Assembly (NCBI GenBank): GCA_004558145.1
Contig: SFDQ01000009.1
Span: 1 to 64,000 of the forward strand
Direction: 5' to 3'
Origin: Oscillospiraceae bacterium
GTDB taxonomy: Bacteria > Bacillota_A > Clostridia > Oscillospirales > Ruminococcaceae
DNA length: 64,000 nucleotides
The position numbers were made by a program, and so were the translations under genes. The notes beneath the pieces are model-generated. The model saw nothing but the letters and a program-made list of their open reading frames with translations, did not search any database and was not told the DNA's origin. Shown one piece after another: positions 1 to 9,725 of the stretch. Every line of letters begins with the position of its first letter. Position 1 is the stretch's first letter.

Positions 1-717
1 CACGGCTTGCAGCAGCCTGTCAAAGCCCATCGGGCTTTCCAGCAGGCGCAAAAGCAGTTCCGCCGTTTCCAGCGTGTTTTCGCGGTTGAGCCGCAAAAGG
101 CCGCCCATATCCTCGCCGGCTTCGGCATGGGACGGCACAAACAGCTTCGCCCGCATGCCCTCCACCCTGTCCAGCGTTTCCAAATGGGCCGCCGCGTCAT
201 ACAAATACGGAATGCGGTATTTTTCCAGCGTGCGCTGGCTGCCCAGCACCTCTTCAAAGGCGAGTTCCAGTCCGCTGACCCCTTCCCCCTCGCCGTTCAC
301 GTACCCCACCAGATGGGGCGCCACGGCCACCGGGAAATAGCGGCTGGGCACCGCGTAGGTGTAGATGCCCAGGGAGGAAAGGTCCTGGTCCACCTGCACC
401 AGAAAAGGCTCGTGGGAATTGCGCCGGCTGTAAAGCAGCGACTGCTGGGCATAGGGCACATGGTCGAACAGCTGGGCATAGCTGCTCTCGCCGGGGATGG
501 ACAGGGCGTAATACTCCACCCCGTAGGCCGTGAGATTGCGGCCCTTGCAGTCGTAGAGGTCGCCCCGGGAGTAATCCAGCGGCAGGGTGGTGACCGTCTG
601 GGCCTGGGCGGTATCGGCAAAATCCTGATTGCGTGCCAGCAGGAACAGTCGGCCCATCACCACAGCGAAGGCGGTGAGAAACGCCCCGAACAGGGCAACG
701 ATGCGCCGTGTCGTCAA
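1..717 (-). CDS. Class B penicillin-binding protein, N-terminal part (runs off the window)
   Basis: Only the first 239 codons are present; the gene continues past base 1. The product starts MTTRRIVALF, with one transmembrane anchor at about residues 4-24. A dimerisation-type domain follows: RGDLYDCKGRNLT (about residues 51-63) matches the RG(D/T)IYDRNG signature of class B PBPs, and HLVGYVNGEGEGVSGLE matches the H(V/L)(I/L)GY...GxxGlE signature. The transpeptidase domain lies outside the window. The start is read as TTG at 717, because AAAGGAGG stands nine bases before it and no ATG has such a site. Family knowledge: such proteins cross-link peptidoglycan during elongation, division or spore formation (PBP2, FtsI, SpoVD groups). 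I cannot tell which group from this part. Confidence 0.8.
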   Translation of the reverse strand, partial: MTTRRIVALFGAFLTAFAVVMGRLFLLARNQDFADTAQAQTVTTLPLDYSRGDLYDCKGRNLTAYGVEYYALSIPGESSYAQLFDHVPYAQQSLLYSRRNSHEPFLVQVDQDLSSLGIYTYAVPSRYFPVAVAPHLVGYVNGEGEGVSGLELAFEEVLGSQRTLEKYRIPYLYDAAAHLETLDRVEGMRAKLFVPSHAEAGEDMGGLLRLNRENTLETAELLLRLLESPMGFDRLLQAV

Positions 718-820
718 AAAGCAGCGCCTCCTTTGCGTCCAGCCGCCGCGGTGTGCGACGTGCCTTTGAAAGCAGTATGGGCCCGGATGCAAAAGCTCAA
801 ACAGCGCGCTTGTGCAATAG

Positions 821-860
821 AAAAACCCGGGCCCGCCTGGAATTCCAGGCGGGCCCGGGT
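821..860 (-). terminator. Rho-independent terminator of groES-groEL
   Basis: Bases 825-860 form a perfect 36-base palindrome (18-bp arms, no unpaired loop base) followed on the minus strand by five T. It lies just after groEL and before the PBP gene. Confidence 0.85.
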
Positions 861-887
861 AATGCTTGCTGATTTGGGGAGCGGCGC

Positions 888-2519
<1,632 letters not shown>

Positions 2520-2558
2520 AATGCTCTATCTCCTTTTTATCTGGTTTCAAAAGAAAGC

Positions 2559-2846
2559 TTATTCTTCGACGATGGCGAGAATGTCGCTCTGACGCACGAT
2601 GGTGCATTCCTCGCCGTCCACCTTGACTTCGGTGCCGGAGTACTTGCTGGTGAGGACCTTGTCGCCCACCTTGACGAGCATCTCCACTTCCTTGCCGTCC
2701 ACCATGCCGCCGGGGCCGACAGCCAGCACAACGGCGACCTGGGGCTTCTCTTTGGCGGAGCCCGCCAGAATGATGCCGCTCTTGGTGGTTTCTTCGGCTT
2801 CCACGGTCTTGATTACAACGCGGTCAGCCAAGGGTTTGATCTGCAT
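2559..2846 (-). CDS. groES: Co-chaperonin GroES (Hsp10)
   Basis: A 95-residue protein of normal length. The start IKPLADRVVIK and the end of the chain, SDILAIVEE, are the conserved beta-strands of the GroES barrel; the mobile loop that contacts GroEL is at about residues 17-33 (EAEETTKSGIILAGSAK). It caps the GroEL cavity. AGGAGG precedes the ATG. It is the first gene of the heat-shock operon, about 50 bases downstream of the CIRCE operator. Confidence 0.98.
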   Translation of the reverse strand: MQIKPLADRVVIKTVEAEETTKSGIILAGSAKEKPQVAVVLAVGPGGMVDGKEVEMLVKVGDKVLTSKYSGTEVKVDGEECTIVRQSDILAIVEE

Positions 2847-2897
2847 AAGAATGCCTCCTGTTCGAACTATAAAATAAATTGCATTGTCGCGATTTGT

Positions 2898-2924
2898 TTA
2901 GCACTCTTTGCTCCCGAGTGCTAA
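2898..2924 (-). promoter_or_regulatory. CIRCE operator (HrcA binding site)
   Basis: TTAGCACTC, nine bases, GAGTGCTAA: an exact match to the CIRCE consensus. It lies directly after the -10 element of the groES promoter, so HrcA bound here would block transcription. hrcA itself is not in the window. Confidence 0.97.
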
Positions 2925-2929
2925 TATAT

Positions 2930-2958
2930 ATTTTATCCACTTGCCTTCCAAAAATCAA
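2930..2958 (-). promoter_or_regulatory. groES-groEL sigma-A promoter
   Basis: -35 TTGATT and -10 TAAAAT are separated by 17 bases, with CIRCE beginning six bases after the -10. Confidence 0.85.
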
Positions 2959-3031
2959 GAGGGTAAATTAAAAAATTTTTGTGAACAGTTTCCCATAGCT
3001 TCTCCCCCGCCGCGGCGCGGTGTTTCAGGGC

Positions 3032-3064
3032 AAAAAGCAGAGCCGCCCCCGTATTGGGGGCGGC
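3032..3064 (-). terminator. Rho-independent terminator after the lipid kinase gene
   Basis: A nine-bp GC stem (arms 3042-3050 and 3056-3064) with a five-base loop, followed after four bases by TTTTT on the minus strand. Confidence 0.8.
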
Positions 3065-3098
3065 CCTGTGCGCCCGGCGCCGGACCGGGCGGAACGTG

Positions 3099-4022
3099 TC
3101 AGTTTTTGGCAGGCAGAAGGATGCGAGCGTCAAAGGGGCAGACATGGGCCGAAAGGCCCATGCGCTCCTCACATTCGCCGTCCTCGGTGACAACGATGGG
3201 CCGCCCGTCCAGCACTTCCACCTCCACCCGGCGCACCCGGCGGAACAGCGCTATGTTCTGGTAGGGCGGCGTGACCTGTCCGTTTTGGATATGCGCCCCT
3301 TTTTTGTAGCCGCCGATGACCCGCGCAACGGCGACGCGGCCTATTTTCCGAATGAGAACAAGATCCAGCAGGCCGTCCTGCATGTCGGCCTCGGGCGCGG
3401 CAACGTAGCCGCCGCCGTAGGCCCTGCCGTTGCAGATGGCCAGCATCAGGAAGTCGCCGGTGATGACCTCGTCGTCCGCCTGCACCCGCAGGTGGTGGCC
3501 CAGCGGGCCGCAGATGGACTGCACAATGGAGAGGTTGTAGGCCATCGTGCCGCCGCAGAAGGGCAGCCGGCGGAACTTGGGGATGCCGTAGGCCACCTGG
3601 GCGTCCAGCCCGGCGGAACAGATGGTGGTGGCGATGCCCTTTTCGGTCTGTATCAGGTCGATGTTCACGGCGGGGCCGCACATCATGCGCTCAAGGTCGA
3701 GGAACGGCTCTCTGCCGCCGAAGTTGCGCACAAAATCGTTGCCGCTGCCGCAGGGGATGCAGCCCACCGCCGCGTTGGCGCGGCCCCGGACGCCCCGAAG
3801 CACTTCGTTGAAGGTGCCGTCGCCTCCGCAGGCGTACAGCCGCACCTCCTCCCCCGCCTCGGCCTGTTCGGCGGCAAGCTCCACCGCATGGCCGGGGTAT
3901 TCGGTGAGCAGTATCTCATAGTCCGCGCCAAGCTTTTTTGCCGCGTCGATGATCTGCGGCACCAGCGTGCCGCTGGCGTCCGCCTTGCCGGAAACGGGGT
4001 TGACGATGAACACATGCCGCAT
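3099..4022 (-). CDS. Diacylglycerol/lipid kinase family protein (DagK/YegS-like)
   Basis: A soluble 307-residue protein. The N-terminal NPVSGK and the glycine-rich GGDGTFNEVLRG (about residues 65-76) are the nucleotide-binding signatures of the DAGK catalytic domain; GCIPCGSGNDF (about residues 90-100) is the usual second motif, and the C-terminal beta domain contains TEDGE. The family phosphorylates diacylglycerol or related lipids using ATP at the membrane, for example recycling DAG in Gram-positives (DgkB) or making other lipid phosphates. It lies 36 bases after pepP in the same direction, probably in one transcript. The exact lipid substrate cannot be read from the sequence. Confidence 0.9.
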   Translation of the reverse strand: MRHVFIVNPVSGKADASGTLVPQIIDAAKKLGADYEILLTEYPGHAVELAAEQAEAGEEVRLYACGGDGTFNEVLRGVRGRANAAVGCIPCGSGNDFVRNFGGREPFLDLERMMCGPAVNIDLIQTEKGIATTICSAGLDAQVAYGIPKFRRLPFCGGTMAYNLSIVQSICGPLGHHLRVQADDEVITGDFLMLAICNGRAYGGGYVAAPEADMQDGLLDLVLIRKIGRVAVARVIGGYKKGAHIQNGQVTPPYQNIALFRRVRRVEVEVLDGRPIVVTEDGECEERMGLSAHVCPFDARILLPAKN

Positions 4023-4058
4023 TTTCAGCGCCCCTTATCTCACAGTATTTTCGGCCCG

Positions 4059-5324
4059 TCAGGGCATGGCGCAGGCTTTGCCGTTCGCCTGCATAAAGGC
4101 TTCTATCTCCTCCACCGTTTTGGGAATAGAGGCCGTCAGCACCTCGCAGCCGTCGCGGGTCACAAGAAGGGTATCCTCAATGCGTATCCCCAGCTGCAGT
4201 TCGTCAAAGTAGAGCCCCGGCTCCAGAGTGAACATCATGTTCTCCTCCAGGGGCGCGTCGTCGTTGCCCACATCGTGGGTGTAAAGGCCGATGTAGTGCC
4301 CGGAGCCGTGGAAATAGTATTTGGAAATCTCCTCCGGGCGCTGGATCATGCCAAGGCGTACCAGCTCCCGGGCCATCACGTCCTTGCTGATGCCGGCAAG
4401 CTCGTTCTTTGGCTGGCCGGGGCGGGCGGCTGCAATGGCGGCCTCCAGGCCCTTGAGCACCACGTTGTACAGCGCCTTCTGCTGTTCGGTGAACCTGCCG
4501 TTCACAGGGTAGGTGCGGCTCACATCCGCCGCGTAATAGCCGCACTCCGCGCCCAGGTCGAACAAGATCATCTCGCCGTCCTGCATCTGGCGGTCGTTGG
4601 CGGTGTAGTGCATCACACAGGCGTTGGCGCCGCTGGCCGCGATGGTGGCAAAGGCATGGCCGGCGTTGGACTTTTTGAGCACGAAGTCAAAATACGCCTG
4701 CGCCTCGTACTCATACATGCCCGGCCGCAGGTGGGCCAGCATGCACTTTACGCCTTCGGCGGTCACATCGCAGGCCCTGCGATGGAACGCTATTTCCTCA
4801 TCGGTCTTGACCTGCCGGATGAGTGCCAGGTCATTGAAGGTGTTGCGGATGGGGATGTCCGGGTATTTCATGCGTATCTCCGCCGCGAACTTCTGCGCCT
4901 GGGTCAGGTGGTCCTCACCGCTCCAGTTGGCCATGTCCACATAGACGCATTTGATGCTTCCCGGCCAGCCGAAGAGCGTCACCTCGTCGCGGAAACAGTC
5001 CAGATACTCCACGCGCTCGATGCCCGTCTGGGCCTGCACGCTCTCTTTTGTGCTGAACACGCCCAGCCATCGCTTCATGCGCTCGTCGGTGCGCCGGATG
5101 TACAGCACTTCCTGCACCCGGCCGCCGCGCTTGGTCATTTTCAGCACCGCTTTCGGCTCGTCGAACCCGGTGAGATAATAAAAGTTCGCGTACGGGGTGA
5201 AGGGGTGGAATTCATCCCCTTTGTCCGGCAGCTCGTTTTCGGCAAAGACAAAGGCGACGGAATCATCCTCCATCAATTCGGCATACAGCCTGCGGCGGGA
5301 TGCGTGGAACTCCTTGCTGACCAT
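4059..5324 (-). CDS. pepP: Xaa-Pro aminopeptidase (peptidase M24B, aminopeptidase P)
   Basis: A 421-residue two-domain enzyme. The N-terminal AMP_N domain (about residues 1-130) is followed by the pita-bread M24 domain. Metal ligands are visible as the aspartates in LFDLGAECGYYAADVSRTY (about residues 255-273), the histidine of GSGHYIGLYTHDVG (about residues 339-352), and the glutamates of LEPGLYF and IRIEDTLL. Aminopeptidase P removes an N-terminal residue linked to proline using two Mn ions in the cytoplasm. AAGGGAGG precedes the ATG. It has its own promoter and is followed by the lipid kinase gene. Confidence 0.92.
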   Translation of the reverse strand: MVSKEFHASRRRLYAELMEDDSVAFVFAENELPDKGDEFHPFTPYANFYYLTGFDEPKAVLKMTKRGGRVQEVLYIRRTDERMKRWLGVFSTKESVQAQTGIERVEYLDCFRDEVTLFGWPGSIKCVYVDMANWSGEDHLTQAQKFAAEIRMKYPDIPIRNTFNDLALIRQVKTDEEIAFHRRACDVTAEGVKCMLAHLRPGMYEYEAQAYFDFVLKKSNAGHAFATIAASGANACVMHYTANDRQMQDGEMILFDLGAECGYYAADVSRTYPVNGRFTEQQKALYNVVLKGLEAAIAAARPGQPKNELAGISKDVMARELVRLGMIQRPEEISKYYFHGSGHYIGLYTHDVGNDDAPLEENMMFTLEPGLYFDELQLGIRIEDTLLVTRDGCEVLTASIPKTVEEIEAFMQANGKACAMP

Positions 5325-5357
5325 GCGGTTTTCCTCCCTTGCGGTCTTTATGGGCTT

Positions 5358-5386
5358 ATTTTACCATAGATGCCCGCGCATTCCAA
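5358..5386 (-). promoter_or_regulatory. pepP promoter
   Basis: -35 TTGGAA, 17 bases, -10 TAAAAT, about 34 bases before the pepP start. Confidence 0.75.
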
Positions 5387-5389
5387 CAC

Positions 5390-5431
5390 AAAAACGGCCC
5401 CGCCCCCTCCCTTTGCGGGAGAGGCAGGGCC
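5390..5431 (-). terminator. Terminator of the TraX-regulator-kinase operon
   Basis: An imperfect GC-rich stem (GGCCCCGCC against GGCAGGGCC with an inner CTCCC/GGGAG) followed by TTTTT on the minus strand, directly after the kinase stop codon. Confidence 0.75.
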
Positions 5432-5437
5432 TGTGTT

Positions 5438-6802
5438 TCAGCCGAGAGGCAGGAGGAGCTCCGCCCTGCCGCCGCGGCCGGTGTTGGAAAGGTGCAGTTC
5501 CCCGCCGCAGCTGCGGGCGACCCGGGCGGCGAAATAAAGGCCGAGTCCCAGGTGGCCGCTTTGGGGACGGCTGGCGTCGCTGGTGAAAAAGGGCTGGTCG
5601 CCTTTGGCCAGCGCCTCGGCGGAAAAACCGGGGCCGGAATCCTCCACCGCGACGGAAAGGCGTCCGTCGGCGGCATGGAGCGTCAGGGATATTTCGCCTC
5701 CGCGGGGCGTGTAGCGCACCGCGTTGTCCAGCAGATTGCCCACCGCCCGGTCAAGGCTGACGCGGTGCACTGTCACGCTGCCCGCAGGCACATCTCCGCA
5801 TCGAAAGGCGATCTGCTTTGCGGCGCAAAGGCCACGGCCGGCGCTCTGCCAGCCTTCCGCCAGCTGCCGTATCTCCACCGCTTCATTCGCCCCTTCGCTC
5901 TCCGGCCCGGAGGCGGTCATCGTTCGCAGCTGCGCCACGTAGTCTTCCAGCCGCTGTGAACCCCGAAGGATGGCCTCAACATTCTGCCGCTGGGCGGCGG
6001 TGAGCGCGTCCTCCGCCAGAAGTTCCGCATTGCCGCTGACGATGCTGAGGGGCGTTTTCAGGTCATGGGTCAGGGCGGCCAGTTCCAGGCTTCGCTGCTG
6101 TTCCATCGCCCACTGCTCTTTCAGCGATTCGGCAAGGCTGGCACGCAGGGTCTCCATCGCCTGCAGGGTCTCGTCGAACTCCCGCACGCGGGCGTGGGCG
6201 GCGAAGGGCAGGTCCAGCCGCCGGTCAGTGATGGTTCGGGCCGCATCGGTGAGCAAGGCGGCGTCCCGCCGAAGAAGGCCCGCGAAATAGCGGGTGGCCG
6301 CCGCCCCCGCGATGAACCAGGCCGCCACAAGAAGCAGGGAGGCGCAGGTCTGGAACTCCGGCATGCGCCGCTGGAGTCCCGCCGTGCCGTAGGGCATGGA
6401 GTAGTCATATTGGAGAACGCAGTCGGTCCCGTCGGGCAGGCGCGCCACCTTGTGATACTGGGCATAAAAAACGCCTTTGGGCGAAAGGTCGCCCGTCAGG
6501 GCCTGCCGGGCGTATTCCAGGTGGCGCTCGCTCATTTGCCCGGAGCGCAGCAGTTCCCCGCCTTCGTCAAAAACGGCCCAGCGGTAATAATACGGAAGCT
6601 GCTCCGGGGCAAGGGAACCGTTTTCCAGCGCAGGCACGACCACTTCCAGGCCGTTTGCGGCGGTGGAGGCCGGGTAGACAAAGCCACAGCGCATGAGCCA
6701 GGTCAACGCCCCCCACCAAAGAACGGCAAGAAGGACCATCACCGTGCCGGTGGTGAGCAGATACCGCCAGAAAAGGGCCGCAAGGCCGGGGCGGCGCTTC
6801 AT
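5438..6802 (-). CDS. Sensor histidine kinase of a two-component system
   Basis: The start is taken as the ATG at 6802, which overlaps the regulator stop codon (ATGA), giving 454 residues; an ATG at 6832 would overlap more and lacks a site. Two transmembrane helices (about residues 13-38 and 158-178) enclose an extracellular sensor of about 120 residues. The H-box reads ALTHDLKTPLS (about residue 250), then the N-box NLLDNAVRY, the G1 box VEDSGPGF and the G2 box GLGLYFAARV. It autophosphorylates on the histidine and passes phosphate to the regulator encoded just upstream. The regulator and kinase types recall the SpaRK/NisRK group that senses peptides, which is an inference. The signal is unknown. 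Confidence 0.9.
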   Translation of the reverse strand: MKRRPGLAALFWRYLLTTGTVMVLLAVLWWGALTWLMRCGFVYPASTAANGLEVVVPALENGSLAPEQLPYYYRWAVFDEGGELLRSGQMSERHLEYARQALTGDLSPKGVFYAQYHKVARLPDGTDCVLQYDYSMPYGTAGLQRRMPEFQTCASLLLVAAWFIAGAAATRYFAGLLRRDAALLTDAARTITDRRLDLPFAAHARVREFDETLQAMETLRASLAESLKEQWAMEQQRSLELAALTHDLKTPLSIVSGNAELLAEDALTAAQRQNVEAILRGSQRLEDYVAQLRTMTASGPESEGANEAVEIRQLAEGWQSAGRGLCAAKQIAFRCGDVPAGSVTVHRVSLDRAVGNLLDNAVRYTPRGGEISLTLHAADGRLSVAVEDSGPGFSAEALAKGDQPFFTSDASRPQSGHLGLGLYFAARVARSCGGELHLSNTGRGGRAELLLPLG

Positions 6803-7464
6803 TCGCTTTTCCATTTGTAGCCCACTCCCCACACGGTCTCGATCGGGTCGGCCTGTGCCGCCCGCAGTTTGGCCCGGATATTTTTGATGTGCTCGGTCAC
6901 GGCGGCGGCATCCGCGGTGCCGTCGAACCCAAAGGCGGCCTCATAAAGTTGCTCTTTGGAAAAGGTCTGGCCCGGATGCATGGCCAGATGCTCGCAGATG
7001 GCATACTCGCTTTTGGTGAGCCGCAGGGGCTGCCCCTGCCACAGCACCGCCCGCTGGCGCAGGTCGAAATCCAGCCCGCCCCGGCGCAGAAGGCTGTGGG
7101 GCGCGCGCTGCTGCCTTCGCAGATGGGCCGCCACCCGCGCCCGCAGTTCCGCGATGCGGAAAGGCTTTGTCAGATAGTCGTCCCCGCCCACGCCCAGACC
7201 GGTGAGCACGTCTGCCTCCTGCGTTTTTGCGGTGAGGAACAGGATGGGGCAGTCCGCCAGATCGCGGATGCGGCGGCAGAGGGCAAAGCCGTCCTCGCCG
7301 GGCATCATCACATCCAGCAGGATGCAGTCCGCCCAGCGGCAGGCCGCCTCATCCACCCGCCGCCCGTCCCGGCAGGCCGAGACCTGATGGCCGTCCCGCT
7401 CCAGGGCGGTCTTGAGCAGGGCGCACAGGTCCCCGTCGTCGTCCACTACCAGGATGTGTGCCAT
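6799..7464 (-). CDS. OmpR-family response regulator
   Basis: A 221-residue protein: receiver domain (acidic pocket VVDDD at residues 6-10, phospho-acceptor D51 in LLDVMMPG, switch lysine in DDYLTKPF) then a winged-helix DNA-binding domain (RLTKSEYAICEHL, ending VWGVGYKWKSE). It is the partner of the kinase that follows, with ATGA overlap. GAGGTGA precedes the ATG and overlaps the end of the TraX gene, 11 bases upstream, so all three are probably translated from one mRNA. Confidence 0.93.
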   Translation of the reverse strand: MAHILVVDDDGDLCALLKTALERDGHQVSACRDGRRVDEAACRWADCILLDVMMPGEDGFALCRRIRDLADCPILFLTAKTQEADVLTGLGVGGDDYLTKPFRIAELRARVAAHLRRQQRAPHSLLRRGGLDFDLRQRAVLWQGQPLRLTKSEYAICEHLAMHPGQTFSKEQLYEAAFGFDGTADAAAVTEHIKNIRAKLRAAQADPIETVWGVGYKWKSE

Positions 7465-7475
7465 TTGCCGTCACC

Positions 7476-8330
7476 TCAGTTCAAAAGGAGATACAGCCCC
7501 CAGGAAAGGGCGTAGAAAACATAGACATGGGCGGGATAAAAGACGTAAAAAAGCGCCTTGTGCCCCCTGCCCCGCTGGCCATTATACCACAGCATCAGGG
7601 GTACCGCCAGAACGCCGTAGATCTCGTAGTATACAGTGAAGAGCTGGGTCCACACAAAGCCCGGCAGATTGGAGGCCATAAGGCCCATATAGACCACGCC
7701 GTACAGAAGATAATAGACTGTAAAGGCAGCTACCTGCACACCCCTGCGCTTGCGGAAAAGATAAAGCACCAGCCCCATGACCAGCACCGGCCAGCTGCTG
7801 TCGCCCGTCATGCCCCAGAGCGGCAGCACCGAATAGCAGACAAAGCCCGGCAGGCCGGAAAGCGCCGGGAACACCGCCACCAGCAAGGTGGCCGCGAAGG
7901 GCCAGGCCAGGGGCAGCAGCACCGCTGCAAGGCCGGGCAAAAGCCGCTTTTGCCCCAGCCAGTCGATGCCCTGCCAGACCACCATCAGAATCACAAAGGT
8001 GGTCATCATTCCGTTTGCGGGGAAAAAGCCGTCCGGCCGGACCGGCAGGCCGCCGTAGGCCATGAGATAATACAGCAGCGACATCGCTGTGGAGATGGCA
8101 TAGACCTTCAAAAAATATTTCTTGCGGTTGTGGGTGTGGGTGAACCCCTCCACCAGACAGAACATGAACAGCGGCGCGCTGATCCGTCCCGCCATGCTGA
8201 ACCACTCCGGGATAACGCCGGTGAAACCGAAAAAGTAATGGATGTGGTCCAGCACCATCGTCACCAGGGCGATCCATTTCAGCCCTGTCTCCGTGATGCC
8301 ACGCTTGGGTGCCAATTCTGTTGTTTCCAT
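7476..8330 (-). CDS. TraX family membrane protein
   Basis: A 284-residue polytopic membrane protein with about eight to nine hydrophobic segments. The N-terminal region (GLKWIALVTMVLDHIHYFF, then AGRISAPLFMFCLVEGFTHT) is the typical TraX-family start, with the conserved DH, R and P-L-F-F-type signature. The founding member acetylates F-pilin; chromosomal Gram-positive relatives resemble membrane acyltransferases and have no proven role. No conjugation genes are nearby. GAGAGGAG stands nine bases before the ATG. Its position as first gene of a regulator-kinase operon suggests it either modifies a surface molecule under control of the system or takes part in sensing; both are inferences. Confidence 0.85.
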   Translation of the reverse strand: METTELAPKRGITETGLKWIALVTMVLDHIHYFFGFTGVIPEWFSMAGRISAPLFMFCLVEGFTHTHNRKKYFLKVYAISTAMSLLYYLMAYGGLPVRPDGFFPANGMMTTFVILMVVWQGIDWLGQKRLLPGLAAVLLPLAWPFAATLLVAVFPALSGLPGFVCYSVLPLWGMTGDSSWPVLVMGLVLYLFRKRRGVQVAAFTVYYLLYGVVYMGLMASNLPGFVWTQLFTVYYEIYGVLAVPLMLWYNGQRGRGHKALFYVFYPAHVYVFYALSWGLYLLLN

Positions 8331-8386
8331 TGCAAAACGCTCCTCTCAAGGTTTCTTTTGCCATGGTAACAACCATTTCTAAGGAA

Positions 8387-8413
8387 AGTATAAGGACGCG
8401 GGCATTTTCTCAA
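8387..8413 (-). promoter_or_regulatory. Possible traX operon promoter
   Basis: -10 TATACT with TTGAGA 15 bases upstream; the spacer is short, so only the -10 is convincing. Confidence 0.4.
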
Positions 8414-8417
8414 AGGG

Positions 8418-8447
8418 AAAGCCCCCCGGGCGGACCCGGAGGGCTTT
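8418..8447 (-). terminator. Terminator after rubrerythrin
   Basis: A stem of AAAGCCC...GGGCTTT with inner CCGGG/CCCGG pairing; the T tract after it on the minus strand is broken (CTTTCCCTTT), so efficiency is uncertain. Confidence 0.6.
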
Positions 8448-8478
8448 GTGCTTACTGTATGGGGGTGTTTTGAGCGGC

Positions 8479-9018
8479 TCAGCCGAAGTAACGCTCCAGC
8501 AGGCCCTGCATGCCGCGGCCGTGACGAGCCTCGTCCTTGGCCATCTCGTGAACGGTGTCGTGGATGGCGTCCAGGCCCAGCTCCTTGGCCTTCTTGGCCA
8601 GGTCCATCTTGCCGCTGCAGGCGCCGCACTCGGCGTCCACACGCATCTGCAGGTTCTTCTTGGTGCTGTCGGTCAGGACCTCGCCCAGCAGCTCGGCGAA
8701 CTTGGCAGCGTGCTCGGCCTCCTCAAAGGCGTAGCGCTTCCAGGCCTCGGCGATCTCGGGGTAGCCCTCACGGTCAGCCACGCGGCTCATGGCCAGGTAC
8801 ATGCCGACCTCGCTGCACTCGCCGTTGAAGTTCATGCGCAGACCCTCGATGATGTCCTCAGGCACGCCCTCTTTGGCGATGCCCACCACATGCTCGGTGA
8901 CGTAGGTGTTCTCGGTCTTCTCCACGAACTTGTCCTTGGGGGCCTTGCAGACGGGGCAGAACTCAGGGGCAGCGCCCTCGGCGATGTAACCACAAACAGT
9001 GCAAACGAACTTAGACAT
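8479..9018 (-). CDS. Rubrerythrin with N-terminal rubredoxin domain (reverse rubrerythrin)
   Basis: The start is the ATG at 9018, eight bases after GGAGG, giving 179 residues (MSKFVCTVCGY); the upstream in-frame ATG would use the binding site itself as codons. A rubredoxin-like iron site (CTVCGY and CPVCKA) occupies residues 6-26. A four-helix diiron domain follows with ExxH motifs: EEAEHAAKF (about residue 106) and KDEARHGRGM (about residue 165). The iron domain comes before the diiron domain, the reverse of classical rubrerythrin. The family reduces hydrogen peroxide in the cytoplasm of anaerobes using NADH-derived electrons. It has its own promoter. Confidence 0.93.
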   Translation of the reverse strand: MSKFVCTVCGYIAEGAAPEFCPVCKAPKDKFVEKTENTYVTEHVVGIAKEGVPEDIIEGLRMNFNGECSEVGMYLAMSRVADREGYPEIAEAWKRYAFEEAEHAAKFAELLGEVLTDSTKKNLQMRVDAECGACSGKMDLAKKAKELGLDAIHDTVHEMAKDEARHGRGMQGLLERYFG

Positions 9019-9075
9019 TTTCTCTTCCTCCAAATCGTTTTATAAGTTTCTCATTGAAACGGTCCCTGTAAATAG

Positions 9076-9084
9076 GAATCATTC
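9076..9084. promoter_or_regulatory. Possible PerR/Fur-like half-palindrome in the rubrerythrin leader
   Basis: GAATCATTC is a perfect nine-base palindrome about 15 bases after the -10. Compared with the PerR box TTATAATNATTATAA, the surrounding 15 bases match at about 8 of 14 positions. Rubrerythrin genes are often PerR targets, so this is a candidate only. Confidence 0.3.
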
Positions 9085-9098
9085 TTTGTTACGCTCAC

Positions 9099-9127
9099 AG
9101 TATAGCACAGCCAGAGGGTTTCGTCAA
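9099..9127 (-). promoter_or_regulatory. Rubrerythrin promoter
   Basis: -35 TTGACG, 17 bases, -10 TATACT: near consensus. Confidence 0.85.
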
Positions 9128-9146
9128 CAGGAAAATCATGAAAAAC

Positions 9147-9686
9147 CTATGAATTTTTGTGCTGGTCACGGGGCTGGGTGGAAAAGCCCATTTTGCCCAG
9201 CGCAGGCAGCAGGGCGGCAAGGCTGGAACTGGTCACGAGGCCCATTCCAAGGCCGCAGATGATCATGATGGGCGCATAGGTGAGGGCCAGGGCGCTGCTG
9301 AGCAGAAAGCTGGCGGCGATGAGCTGGCCGATGTTGTGGCCCAGCGCGCCGCACACCGACAGGATAAAATAGGTGGGGCGGCGGGGCAGCTTGTAGAGCA
9401 GCCACATCACCAGCACCGAGACGAGGCCGCCGCTGAGGGACAAAAGCCCCGCGGTGACGCCCCGGGTCAACGCGACGAAAAAGGCCTTGAGCACGGTTAA
9501 GGTGAGCGCCTGGGGAAAGCCCATGAAAAACAGCGCATACATGACCACGATGTTCGCCAGGCCTATTTTCACGCCGGGGATGAGCCCCAGCAGCGGCGTG
9601 ATGGCGCTCTCCATGAAAGACAGCGCCATGGCCAGCGCAAACAGCAGGCCGGACAGCGCCACCTGGCGGGTTTTGTTGTTTCGCAT
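9147..9686 (-). CDS. Gx transporter family membrane protein (heptaprenyl diphosphate synthase component I-like)
   Basis: A 179-residue membrane protein with five to six helices. The start KTRQVALSGLLFALAMALS, the loop FMESAITPLLGLIPGVKIGLANI and the segment LKAFFVALTRG are typical of Pfam Hpre_diP_synt_I, now usually called Gx transporter. In Firmicutes these genes often sit beside FMN-binding lipoproteins, as here (divergent neighbour at 9851), suggesting a joint role in an extracytoplasmic flavin redox system; the transported substrate is not known. AAGGAGA precedes the ATG. Confidence 0.82.
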   Translation of the reverse strand: MRNNKTRQVALSGLLFALAMALSFMESAITPLLGLIPGVKIGLANIVVMYALFFMGFPQALTLTVLKAFFVALTRGVTAGLLSLSGGLVSVLVMWLLYKLPRRPTYFILSVCGALGHNIGQLIAASFLLSSALALTYAPIMIICGLGMGLVTSSSLAALLPALGKMGFSTQPRDQHKNS

Positions 9687-9725
9687 GGTGTTCTCTCCTT
9701 AATAATAAGGTTTTGGCTGGTTATC

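Noticed and set aside
3054..5369. Long plus-strand frame over the lipid kinase and pepP genes
   Set aside because: Antisense shadow of two well-recognised genes.
5438..8330. Part of an integrative conjugative element because of TraX
   Set aside because: No relaxase, integrase, att repeats or other tra genes appear, and GC and codon use look like the neighbours.
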